From Quinella sp. 2Q5 (GTDB taxonomy: Bacteria; Bacillota; Negativicutes; Selenomonadales; Selenomonadaceae), in NCBI GenBank assembly GCA_015206785.1, contig JADEZQ010000018.1:1-34689 (forward strand): 34,689 nt of DNA, given 5' to 3'. Position numbers and translations under genes: made by a program. The first letter of the stretch is position 1, and each line of letters opens with the position of its first letter. Shown here piece by piece: positions 24,232 through 32,168 of the stretch. The notes under the pieces are model-generated. The model searched no databases. It was given only the letters and a program-made list of their open reading frames with translations, and was not told the DNA's origin.

Positions 24232-24794
24232 TTGTCAATGTCGGTGTTTTGTAAAAGTAGCGGCTTAAGCGGCGCGGGCATGGCGTCGACGAAAAACTTT
24301 GCCATCTGCCGCGGCGAGCAGTTCCGGCGTTCCAGGCACCAATCGTTGACGGTTTCCGACAGCGCGCGCATGTAGAACCGCAAGCAGAAAAAAATCGTCG
24401 GCGGAAGTTCGTTGAAGCCGTGATGAATCCGAATCCACGCCGCCAACAAATCTATCGCATGGTCGTTGGTGGTGTAGCGGAAAGAATTTTGTCCGACGGC
24501 GTTCTTTAGCAGGTTGCGGTAAAAATTTTCGTCGTCCTGCACGATTTCCATCCAACGGCACGCGACGTCCTCAAACGTATCGCCGTCGCCGAAATTTTTC
24601 AGTGCGTCCTCAACTTCCCGATTGTAGATCCACGCCATCAGCTCATACTTGTCGCGGAAATGGTTGTAGAACGTCGGCGACGTCAGGTTGCAATTGCGCG
24701 TGAGCTCCCGTATCGTGATTTTGTCGGCGGGCTTGGACATTGCCAGCGTCCGCAACGATTGGGCGAGCAGTTCCTTCGTCGTCTGTCTGTTCAT
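24228..24794 (-). CDS. TetR family transcriptional regulator
   Basis: 188 residues. N-terminal HTH: AQSLRTLAMSKPADKITIRELT, then NCNLTSPTFYNHFRDKYELMAWIY, the standard TetR DNA-binding pattern of the DhaS/TetR_C_7 kind. The ligand domain is helical with no recognised pocket. ATG 24794 overlaps the stop of the waaA-lpxK gene (ATGA). The gene is followed within 58 bp by the aldolase gene, whose promoter carries palindromes, so it probably controls aldolase, reductase and cupin. Co-transcription with lipid A genes seems incidental. Confidence 0.9.
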   Translation of the reverse strand: MNRQTTKELLAQSLRTLAMSKPADKITIRELTRNCNLTSPTFYNHFRDKYELMAWIYNREVEDALKNFGDGDTFEDVACRWMEIVQDDENFYRNLLKNAVGQNSFRYTTNDHAIDLLAAWIRIHHGFNELPPTIFFCLRFYMRALSETVNDWCLERRNCSPRQMAKFFVDAMPAPLKPLLLQNTDIDN

Positions 24795-27274
24795 TTGCCG
24801 ATCTTCTCCGCCAGCCGTTTGCGCAACATCGATTCAAAATCCGCCGCGCCGTCGGTGAACGTGACCTCGACGCTGATGACGAAGATTGGAATGCTCCATC
24901 GTTCGCGGGCGACCTCGTCGGGGATTTTGACGGCGTCCTTCTCGGTGACGACAATCATTTCCGCGGCGAACGAATCAGCTTGCCGCAGAATGTCTTCCAT
25001 CTCGATGACGGTATAGTCGTGGTGGTCGGGATAGCGCAGACTGGAAATAATTTCCGCACCCAAATCGCGCAGCGTGCGTTCAAACGACGCGGGGTTGCCG
25101 ATTGCCGAGACCGCCATAACCTTGCGCCCGCTGATGACCTCGACGCTGATGCCGTCGCCCGAAAGATTTGTTGACCAATCTGCCAGCGGAATTAGACAGC
25201 GCGGCTTGTGAATGCTCTCGACGATTTGGGCGGTGGGGTTGTATTTGCGAACGGTGTCGCGGATAAGTTCGCGGGAACCTTCGCGAGCCTGGTCGACCTT
25301 GGTCATGAGGCAGACGTCGGCGCGGCTGATGTGCGACATTGATTCGCGGAGAGTGCCGCGCGGCAGAAGGTGTCCGTTGCCGAAGACAGAGACCGCGTCG
25401 ATGAGCAGGATATCCAAATCGCGAATGACCTGCCAATGCTGATAGCCGTCGTCGAGAATGACAACTTCCGCGCCGAAATTTTCTATGGCGTATTGTCCGC
25501 TGACGGCGCGGCGTGCGCCAATCAACACGGGGACATTGGGCAGGTGCTTGGCGAGCATGTAGGCTTCGTCGCCGGCTTCAGCGGCGTCCATGTTGAGCGT
25601 CTTGCCGTCGCTGACGATGCCGACTTCGCCGTAAAACTTCGCACGATAGCCGCGGTTGAGAATGACGACGCGGTAACCCATGTCGCGGATTTCTTTGGCG
25701 AGCCGCTGAGCCGTGGGCGTCTTGCCGGTGCCGCCGACTGTGATGTTGCCGAGGCTGATGACGAAGCAATTGAGCCGCTCCTTGCCGGAGAAGCCGAGTT
25801 CATAGCCGAGCAGCCGCAGGTTGACGACTTCGCGATAAATCAGCGAGCCGAGATACAGCACGAAGATTATCAGCTGATTGAACGGCCCCTGAGTGTCCTC
25901 GTCGTGAATGAGCCGCAGGAAATACGTTTGCACGTTCTCAATCTTCTCGGTGGTGCGCAGATGTCTGGCATTCTCTTTGGCTTCGTATTCGGCGAGCATT
26001 TTGCGAAGGAGGACGGCGGACTTGCGGGAGGCTCCGCGGTTTTCGTGGACGATGGCGATGGTTTCCTGCTCAAGCCGCTGACGTTCGTCGGGTTCGTCGA
26101 AAAGTTTCTTTGCCTGCGCGGCGAGTTCTTCGGCGTCGCTGACGGTGACGCAAGCGTTGCGGTTCTTAAACAGCGCGTGCAGGTCTTTGAAGTTTTCCAT
26201 GTGGTGACCGACGATGATTGCCTTGCCGTGCGCGGCGGGTTCAAGGATATTGTGTCCGCCGTGAGAGACGAGCGAGCCGCCAACGTAAATCACGTCGCCG
26301 ATGGAATAGACCTGACCGAGTTCGCCAATCGTGTCGAGAATGATGATGTCTTCACCGGCGGGCGGACGCTTCTGCAGTTCGGTGCGGGTGCCGACGGTGA
26401 AACCTGCCGCCTTGCACAGCGCGACGACTTCACGGGTGCGAAGGAGTTCACGCGGGGCGATGACCAGCCGAGCTTTGGGATGATTTTCGCGGATAGCCTT
26501 GAACGCCTTGAGCACGAAATTTTCTTCGCCGCGATGAGTGGAGCCCGCCAAAAAAATTTCGGGCGCGTCAGTCAAGCCCATGTCCGACAAAATTTTTGCG
26601 CGTTGCTCTTCGGTGACGTCGGTGTAAGTTTGGTCGAACTTGGTGTTGCCCGTGACGATGACCAGGTCGTCGGGTGCGCCGAGCTGTTTGACGTAGCCGG
26701 CGTCAATGGGCGAAGCCATAGCGAACAACTTCACCGTGCCGATCATGTCGCTGAGGATTGAGAACATGTACTTGTAGCGTTTGACGCTCTTCTGAGAGAT
26801 GCGCCCGTTGACCATCATAACGGGAACGTGGTTTTCGCGAGCCGCCTTCAAAAAATTTGGCCACAGCTCCGTCTCGACATTGAGGAAGACGCGCGGGAAA
26901 ATTTTTCGGAAGACGTGTGCCGAAACGAACGGCAAATCCAGCGGGAAGTAGATGATGCTGTCGGCGTCCTTAATGATTCGGTTAGCCATGGCGTAGCCTG
27001 AAGTCGTCACGACCGACACGAGGATTGGGGACTTGGGGAACTCGCGGCGGAACTCTTTGATGAGCGGGCTGGTCGCCACGATTTCACCGACGGACGCCGC
27101 GTGCACCCATATGCAATTTTTTTTCGCGACGGGATCCAGTGCGCCCTTCGGGAAGAAGCCGAAGCTCTGACGGATTCGTTCGACGAAGCCACGCTCGCGA
27201 ATTGACCGAATCATGAACACCGGAATAATCAGAATCACGACGATTATCGCCGCGAGGTTATAGATCAGTTGCAA
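24791..27274 (-). CDS. Fused Kdo transferase (WaaA) - tetraacyldisaccharide 4'-kinase (LpxK)
   Basis: 827 residues. The N-terminal half (about 1-420) is a WaaA/KdtA glycosyltransferase: membrane anchor LIYNLAAIIVVILIIPVFM, catalytic Glu in WVHAASVGEIVA, ETELWPNFLKAA, GNTKFDQT, GSTHRGEENFV and SHGGHNILEPAAHGKAII. A second membrane stretch (LIIFVLYLGSLIYREVV) leads to LpxK: Walker A GNITVGGTGKTPTAQRL near residue 510 and ILDDGYQHW. WaaA adds Kdo to lipid IVA; LpxK adds the 4'-phosphate just before, at the same membrane face. TTG at 27274 has GGAGG ten bases upstream. Two-domain proteins of this kind are known in some Negativicutes. Confidence 0.92.
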   Translation of the reverse strand: MQLIYNLAAIIVVILIIPVFMIRSIRERGFVERIRQSFGFFPKGALDPVAKKNCIWVHAASVGEIVATSPLIKEFRREFPKSPILVSVVTTSGYAMANRIIKDADSIIYFPLDLPFVSAHVFRKIFPRVFLNVETELWPNFLKAARENHVPVMMVNGRISQKSVKRYKYMFSILSDMIGTVKLFAMASPIDAGYVKQLGAPDDLVIVTGNTKFDQTYTDVTEEQRAKILSDMGLTDAPEIFLAGSTHRGEENFVLKAFKAIRENHPKARLVIAPRELLRTREVVALCKAAGFTVGTRTELQKRPPAGEDIIILDTIGELGQVYSIGDVIYVGGSLVSHGGHNILEPAAHGKAIIVGHHMENFKDLHALFKNRNACVTVSDAEELAAQAKKLFDEPDERQRLEQETIAIVHENRGASRKSAVLLRKMLAEYEAKENARHLRTTEKIENVQTYFLRLIHDEDTQGPFNQLIIFVLYLGSLIYREVVNLRLLGYELGFSGKERLNCFVISLGNITVGGTGKTPTAQRLAKEIRDMGYRVVILNRGYRAKFYGEVGIVSDGKTLNMDAAEAGDEAYMLAKHLPNVPVLIGARRAVSGQYAIENFGAEVVILDDGYQHWQVIRDLDILLIDAVSVFGNGHLLPRGTLRESMSHISRADVCLMTKVDQAREGSRELIRDTVRKYNPTAQIVESIHKPRCLIPLADWSTNLSGDGISVEVISGRKVMAVSAIGNPASFERTLRDLGAEIISSLRYPDHHDYTVIEMEDILRQADSFAAEMIVVTEKDAVKIPDEVARERWSIPIFVISVEVTFTDGAADFESMLRKRLAEKIGK

Positions 27275-27305
27275 TGGTTGCGCTCCTCCGAAAAAAATTT
27301 TCCCG

Positions 27306-27314
27306 ATTATATCA
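27306..27314 (-). promoter_or_regulatory. Extended -10 promoter of the waaA-lpxK gene
   Basis: Minus strand TGATATAAT (27314-27306), an extended -10 without a clear -35, about 25 bases before the gene after allowing for the start site. The same GTGATATAAT block occurs before the ferredoxin gene. Confidence 0.65.
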
Positions 27315-27368
27315 CACGGCGCGGAAAAAATCTTCGCGTCGGGTGGAAAATTTTCGGCGCGGCGTTCG

Positions 27369-27397
27369 TTGCCATAGATTGCGGCGCGTGATATCAT
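27369..27397 (+). promoter_or_regulatory. Promoter of the GT9 gene, with almost no leader
   Basis: TTGCCA (27369-27374), a 17-bp spacer, TATCAT (27392-27397) preceded by TGA. The ATG follows nine bases after the -10, so the transcript would begin 2-4 bases before it or at it; no ribosome-binding site fits. Confidence 0.65.
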
Positions 27398-27406
27398 TGG
27401 CGGGCT

Positions 27407-28534
27407 ATGAAAATTCTTGTGATAAATCTTATGCACCTTGGCGATTTGATGTTGGTGACGCCCGCGCTGACGACGTTGCGGAAAAATTTTCCGACGGCGC
27501 ATTTGGCTCTGCTTGCCGACAAAAAACTCGGCGACCTAGTTCAACACAATCCCAACCTGGACGAATGCATTCTCATCGACAAGACGTTTGCTGACCTCGT
27601 GCGGACGATTTGCGACCTGCGCGGCAAGAACTTCGACCTGGTCATCAATCTGCACCGAAACGAACGCGCCTCGGCTCTGGCGGCATTGAGCGGCGGCAAA
27701 CGAATCGTCGGTTACGCCAAGCCTGCGCTGTCGTTGCTGTTCGATGAAGTTCTGCCGAACCCGTCAATCGCTCGCCACATCAAACACGGCTTGAAGACCG
27801 AATATCAGCCTGGCACGCAACATCAAGTTCATTCGCACTTCGACGTTCTGCGGCAAGCTTGCGGCGTGGAAAAAATTTTTGACGACGGGTTGCAGATGGA
27901 AATCACCGACGACGTTCAACGTGCCGCGACGAAAATTTTCCGCGACAACTTTGCCGACGGCGTGAAGGTCGTGGCGTTCAACATCGGCGCGAGCTGGCTG
28001 ACGAAGCGTTGGCTGGATTCGTCCTTCGCCGAGTGCGCCGACATTTTGATTGACCGCGGCTACGGCGTCGCGTTCCTCGGCGGCACGATGGATCGCGAAA
28101 TCGTCAACGCGTGCGTGGCGAAGATGCGGCGGCGGGAAAGTCCTCTGCTGAAGATTTTTACGGGCGAATTTTCGTTGGCGATGCTGGCGGGCTTTCTCGA
28201 TAACTGCGTGCTGTTCTTGACGACGGATTCGGGACCTATGCACGTGGGCGTTGCCCGCAACATTCCAATCGTCACGATGTTCGGAGCGTCGCCCGTGCCG
28301 GGATTTTATCCCTACGACGCGAAGGACGTGCTCATTCGTTCGCCCGAGCCGTGCCATCCTTGCGGCGAACACATCTGCCCGCGCGAAGGCGACGACAATC
28401 TTGCCTGCATGAAAAAAATTTCCGTCGCCGCGGTGATGAAGTACGTCGACGAGTTGCTCGCGGCTTACGGTCAACCTGCCAAAGAAATTCCGCGGGTGCA
28501 TGGCGCGTATCAATGTCGCGTGGTCGATTGCTGA
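27407..28534 (+). CDS. Glycosyltransferase family 9 (heptosyltransferase-like) protein
   Basis: 375 residues. Two Rossmann-like halves typical of ADP-heptose:LPS heptosyltransferases: ILVINLMHLGDLMLVTPAL at the start, FDLVINLHRNERASALAAL, VAFNIGASWLTKRWLDSSF in the nucleotide-sugar half, and FLTTDSGPMHVGVARNIP with the (T)DSGPMH motif, then VTMFGASPVPGFYPY. The C-terminus is Cys-rich (CHPCGEHICPREG), as in many Firmicute members. It is divergent from waaA-lpxK over a 132-bp gap, fitting a role in LPS core assembly. The acceptor is not determined. Confidence 0.92.
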   Translation: MKILVINLMHLGDLMLVTPALTTLRKNFPTAHLALLADKKLGDLVQHNPNLDECILIDKTFADLVRTICDLRGKNFDLVINLHRNERASALAALSGGKRIVGYAKPALSLLFDEVLPNPSIARHIKHGLKTEYQPGTQHQVHSHFDVLRQACGVEKIFDDGLQMEITDDVQRAATKIFRDNFADGVKVVAFNIGASWLTKRWLDSSFAECADILIDRGYGVAFLGGTMDREIVNACVAKMRRRESPLLKIFTGEFSLAMLAGFLDNCVLFLTTDSGPMHVGVARNIPIVTMFGASPVPGFYPYDAKDVLIRSPEPCHPCGEHICPREGDDNLACMKKISVAAVMKYVDELLAAYGQPAKEIPRVHGAYQCRVVDC

Positions 28535-28566
28535 CTGCGTTGGCTGACTGCGTTTGCGATTAGGAT

Positions 28567-28690
28567 CTACTTTTCTTTGCGTGCCCAAAGAAAAGTAGCA
28601 AAAGAAAGGGCACCTCGCGGGGGCGTCGCCGCATGCTACATCACGTAGCATACGCGGCGTGGCCGCCCATCCGTGGGCGGCCTCAGGTGC
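28567..28690 (+). repeat. Structured multi-hairpin repeat, copy 2
   Basis: Same layout as 21119-21290. H1: CTACTTTTCTTTG/CAAAGAAAAGTAG (28567-28579, 28586-28598). H2: CGCCGC/GCGGCG (28627-28632, 28654-28659) outer with ATGCTAC/GTAGCAT (28633-28639, 28645-28651) inner, loop ATCAC. H3: GGCCGCCCA/TGGGCGGCC (28661-28669, 28674-28682). Outer pairing GCACCT/AGGTGC (28610-28615, 28685-28690). Sequences differ from copy 1 but pairing is kept. It lies between the GT9 gene and the PilM/PilN-like gene and has no coding content of its own. Confidence 0.82.
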
Positions 28691-28716
28691 GACTTCAGCG
28701 CGAGGGAGTGATTGTT

Positions 28717-29718
28717 GTGGTCGGGGAAATTTTTCGGCGGACGATGAATTTTTTCCGCGGAGACATCAGCGAGATCGTCGGCGCATATTTTGATGGCGCG
28801 AAGATTTTTGTCGTGCGGCTGACCGAAAAGTTTGAGACCGTCGCCGTGGACGCGGACGTCCTCGATATTGAGCAAGTCGCCGAAAAAATTTTGCTCGTCT
28901 GCCGTCAACGCGGCTGGCGCACTCAAGCCGTCGGTTTCTGTCTGCGCGAAGGCGACGCCGTCACCTACCAAACCGACATCAACATTCCCGCCGAGGAGCT
29001 TGACGCGTTCGTCACCAGTTGGGCGCGGGCTCACGGCGGCAAGGACGCGGCGTCTGCGTTCGTCATCACGGGCGGCGAAATTTGGATGGAGACCTTGCCA
29101 CGCACGACGACTGACGAGATCACTGCGGCGTTCCGTCGACGTGGGCTGAATCTGTGTGCGCTGACGGTTATGCCCGCCGATTTGCTCACGAAGACTGAAC
29201 CCTTCCGACATGCCGAATTCATTGCCGACATCGTTCGCCAAAGGAAGTCCCCGAACTTTTTGGCGCGGAGCAGTGCCGTCGATTGGCGGAGAGTTTCTGC
29301 GGCGGTGGCGGCGATTTTTTTTGCGGCGATTGTCATCAGCTCGACCAAACTGTTCGCCGATTACGGTGCGGCTTCCGCTGAACTGGACGCGGCAAAAATT
29401 TCCGCCGACTCCCTGCGCGACGACCTTGCCATCAAGCAAGCCATTGACGCCGACAGTGCCGAGCTCAACCGCTTGAACCGACTTGCCGCGTCGAACGACA
29501 TTACCCCGACGAAATTCAATCTGCTGGTGAATGTCGGGCGTGTGAGCGACGTTCATCTGACCGGGATTCGTGCCGACGAAAATTTTCTGGAAGTGGAAGG
29601 TTTGTCCGACACACCCGACGCCATTCGCAATTACCTGAGCCGCGTGAAAACTTTTGCGCCGTCCGCCCGACTGGAACGTTCGACCGAAGACGGCTTCACC
29701 ATTCGCGCGACTACCTAA
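28717..29718 (+). CDS. PilM/PilN (GspL)-like membrane assembly protein
   Basis: 333 residues from GTG 28717 (GAGGGAG eight bases upstream; ATG 28744 is an alternative). A cytoplasmic part of about 190 residues (GDISEIVGAYFDGAKIFVVR ... AVGFCLREGDAVTYQTDIN) recalls a reduced PilM/GspL actin-like domain. One membrane span (VSAAVAAIFFAAIVISSTKL, about 192-212) is followed by a coiled coil and a C-terminal PilN-like domain (SDVHLTGIRADENFLEVEG, IRNYLSRVKTF). Such proteins form the inner-membrane platform of type IV pili or type II secretion. No other pilus gene is adjacent. The assignment rests on layout rather than strong motifs. Confidence 0.6.
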   Translation: MVGEIFRRTMNFFRGDISEIVGAYFDGAKIFVVRLTEKFETVAVDADVLDIEQVAEKILLVCRQRGWRTQAVGFCLREGDAVTYQTDINIPAEELDAFVTSWARAHGGKDAASAFVITGGEIWMETLPRTTTDEITAAFRRRGLNLCALTVMPADLLTKTEPFRHAEFIADIVRQRKSPNFLARSSAVDWRRVSAAVAAIFFAAIVISSTKLFADYGAASAELDAAKISADSLRDDLAIKQAIDADSAELNRLNRLAASNDITPTKFNLLVNVGRVSDVHLTGIRADENFLEVEGLSDTPDAIRNYLSRVKTFAPSARLERSTEDGFTIRATT

Positions 29719-29725
29719 CATAAAC

Positions 29726-29768
29726 CAAAAGCCCGCCGAGATTTCGACGGGCTGAAATTTTTTTCGGA
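29726..29768. terminator. Bidirectional terminator between the PilN-like gene and pgi
   Basis: Arms 29730-29739 and 29744-29753: 10 bp with one wobble in minus-strand RNA (ending TTTTGG, for pgi) and with one mismatch on plus (ending GAAATTTTTTTT, for the PilN-like gene). Confidence 0.8.
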
Positions 29769-29774
29769 TGGAAA

Positions 29775-31229
29775 TTATTTTGACGCTTTGAGTTCTTGGA
29801 GCTTGGGCCCCATGATGCGCTTGTAAGCTTCGACACCGGGCTGATTGAACGCGTCGACGTTGGAGAGTTCGCCTTCGTAGGCAACGGACATCGCCAGCAG
29901 ATAGAGCAGTTCGCCCAGATGATACTCGTTGAGCTTGGGCAGGGTGAAGCAGGCGTTGTAGCGGTTGTTGGATTTGAGAGCGTCGGCGTTGGATTGGCGG
30001 GCGACTTCGAGAGCTTCGCTCATTGTGACGCCGCTGATGTCGGCAAGTCTCTTGGCGTTGGGGAAGACGTTCGGAATGACCAGATCGTTATCCCATTCGG
30101 CGACCTTGATGAACTGAACGACTTTGTCGAGCGCGCCTTCCTGATGTTGCTGGGTCTGCGAATGCATATCGGTTGTGCCGACGGCGACGAGCGGGGTGCG
30201 TCCGTAGCAGACTTCCTTGCCGTCCCTGTCGAACTGTTTGCCGAGCGATTCGGCGAGCAACTGGATATACCATTCGGACGTGGACTTGAGATAGTCGCCG
30301 TAAGGCATCATAACTTCGATATTGCGCCCGTGCTTTTCTGAGGCGGCGAACTTGAGCGCGGCGTTGAGCATTGCGGGGTTCTGCCAGATATCGTCGTTTT
30401 GGCAAGCCTTGTCCATGTCCTGCGCACCTTGCAGGAAAGCTTCAATGTCCATGCCGATAACCGCCGCCGTGGACAGACCGACTTCGCAGAAGACCGTGAA
30501 ACGTCCGCCGACACCATCAGGCACCGCGAAAGTTTCCCAGCCGTTTTCGACAGCCAGCTGCTTGAGGAGCGTCTTTTTCTCCATGTTGGGGTCGGTGACG
30601 GCAACGACTTCGACGTCGATATTGGCGTCCTTCTGGAAGGCGTCGAGCATGACCATAAAGTTGCTCATCGTGTCGAGGGTGCCGCCGCTCTTCGACATGC
30701 ACATCAGCATAACCTTGAACTTGCCGCCCTTGCCCGCCGCCATAGCCTTGACGTGGTTGATGATGTCGCCTGTGCGGCGCGGGTCGATATTCTGACCGCT
30801 GAAGTAAACTTTAGGCAGACCGTTGCGTTGTTCGGGCGTGTAAGTGTTCCAGAATTCGCCGCAGAAGACGTCGAACAAAACTTTGTTGCCGAGGAAGGAG
30901 CCGCCGATACCGAGGGAGATGACGACGTCGACGTTGTTGCGAATGCGTTCGGTGAAGTCGTGCAGTCTCTTGATTGACGCGGGGCTGTTGAGGTTGAGCT
31001 TGCCGTTTTCTTCGGTGATGTAGGGGAGCTTGCTGAAGTAAACTTTTTCGGGTGCGCCGTCTTTGCTCAGGTGGGCTTTGATGAAACCCGATTCGCGCAT
31101 GACTTTCATTGCGGCGTGGGCGGCTTTGAGGTCTTCGGCGTAGCTGTCGAGGTCGGACTGGGTGACTTTGCCTTCGCCGAAAAGGTTGTCATAATCGAAC
31201 GTGAAGCCAGACTTAAGAACCAGTGCCAT
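29775..31229 (-). CDS. pgi: Glucose-6-phosphate isomerase
   Basis: 484 residues. Interconverts glucose-6-P and fructose-6-P. Motifs: VVISLGIGGSFLGNKVLFD near residue 92, MCMSKSGGTLDTMSNF near residue 158 (sugar-phosphate SIS site), GGRFTVFCEVGLSTAAVIG near 226, TTDMHSQTQQHQEGALDKVV near 365 with the catalytic residues of the type seen in Firmicutes/Thermotogae. AAGGAG lies nine bases before ATG 31229. It begins 17 bp after the pgm stop, so pgm and pgi form a glycolysis/glycogen unit. Unlike the rest of the window, this gene and pgm contain no AAAATTTT octamer, in line with stronger codon selection. Confidence 0.96.
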   Translation of the reverse strand: MALVLKSGFTFDYDNLFGEGKVTQSDLDSYAEDLKAAHAAMKVMRESGFIKAHLSKDGAPEKVYFSKLPYITEENGKLNLNSPASIKRLHDFTERIRNNVDVVISLGIGGSFLGNKVLFDVFCGEFWNTYTPEQRNGLPKVYFSGQNIDPRRTGDIINHVKAMAAGKGGKFKVMLMCMSKSGGTLDTMSNFMVMLDAFQKDANIDVEVVAVTDPNMEKKTLLKQLAVENGWETFAVPDGVGGRFTVFCEVGLSTAAVIGMDIEAFLQGAQDMDKACQNDDIWQNPAMLNAALKFAASEKHGRNIEVMMPYGDYLKSTSEWYIQLLAESLGKQFDRDGKEVCYGRTPLVAVGTTDMHSQTQQHQEGALDKVVQFIKVAEWDNDLVIPNVFPNAKRLADISGVTMSEALEVARQSNADALKSNNRYNACFTLPKLNEYHLGELLYLLAMSVAYEGELSNVDAFNQPGVEAYKRIMGPKLQELKASK

Positions 31230-31246
31230 TGATGAAGTCTCCTTTC

Positions 31247-31996
31247 TTACACAACCGACGCGACGATGTCTTGCGCTTCTTTTTGGATTTGGGCTAGGTG
31301 TTCTGCGCTGACGAAACTTTCCGCGTAGACCTTGCACATATCTTCGGTGCCGGAGGGACGAGCGGCGAACCAGCCTTTGTCGGTGACGACTTTCAAGCCG
31401 CCGATGGACGCGCCGTTGCCGGGAGCCTTGGTGAATTTTGCGGTGATCTTTGCGCCTGCCAACGTGTCGGCTTTGAGGTTTTCGGGAGCGAGCTTGCCGA
31501 GGGCGGCTTTCTGGTCGGGAGTGGCGGGAGTGTCTTTGCGGGCGTAATAGAACGTGCCGAATTTGTCGGTGAGTTCTTTGTGGTGTTCGGAAGGATTCTT
31601 GCCGGTTTTGGCGGTGATTTCGACGGCGAGCAAGTCCATAATGATACCGTCTTTGTCGGTCGTCCAAACAGAGGCGTCTTTGCAAAGGAACGAGGCACCC
31701 GCAGATTCTTCGCCGCCAAAGCCCATTGAGCCATCAAACAAGCCGTCAACAAACCACTTGAAGCCGACTGGAACTTCGCAGAGCTTGCGCCCGATATCCG
31801 CGGCAACCTTGTCGATGAGCGAGGAGCTGACCAGAGTTTTGCCGACCATAGCGTCTTTGCTCCAGCCTTCGCGGTTTTGGAAGAGGTAGCGAATCGCCAC
31901 CGCCAGATAATGATTGGGATTCATGAGCCCCTGCGGCGTAACGATACCGTGGCGGTCGTAGTCGGTGTCGTTGCCGAAGGCGATATCGTATTTCCA
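31247..31996 (-). pseudogene. pgm: Phosphoglucomutase (alpha-D-glucose-specific), C-terminal part only
   Basis: About 249 residues matching the C-terminal half of the Pgm family (around 546 residues in E. coli): [20 protein letters not shown] (metal/substrate loop), [57 protein letters not shown], and [20 protein letters not shown] at the phosphate-binding end. The reading frame enters at TGG 31996 and upstream of it the sequence becomes rbfA, so roughly 295 residues including the catalytic serine are absent. There is no start or ribosome-binding site. It is therefore a truncated gene at a junction, whether natural or an assembly artefact. Confidence 0.9.
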
Positions 31997-32159
31997 TTAT
32001 GCTGACGTAAATTTTAGCTTCGCGCAGGTCGCCAGTCATTTCAACGCCTGTCACTGTCACGAAACCAATTCGTGAATCTTTAATGTCCATCAACAACATC
32101 TTGCTGACTTCTTGTTTGATAAGTTCCTGCAATTTTTCTATACGTAAATGGTTGCTCAT
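31995..32159 (-). pseudogene. rbfA: Ribosome-binding factor A, N-terminal 55 codons
   Basis: Reads SNHLRIEKLQELIKQEVSKM, then DIKDSRIGFVTVTGVEMTGD and [11 protein letters not shown], the KH-type N-terminal part of RbfA (about 120 residues in full), a 30S maturation factor. ATG 32159 has AGGTG upstream. The frame passes without a stop into out-of-frame pgm sequence after codon 55, giving a 137-codon chimeric ORF whose second half is meaningless. The usual neighbours infB and nrnA/truB are not here; a phosphoesterase gene is upstream. Confidence 0.85.
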
Positions 32160-32168
32160 TTAAATCAC

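Noticed and set aside
27764..28651. 295-codon minus-strand ORF opposite the GT9 gene
   Set aside because: Antisense shadow; its N-terminal part is only the translated structured repeat.
31746..32159. 137-codon ORF as a real protein
   Set aside because: The first 55 codons are RbfA and the rest is out-of-frame pgm sequence; it is a junction artefact of reading.
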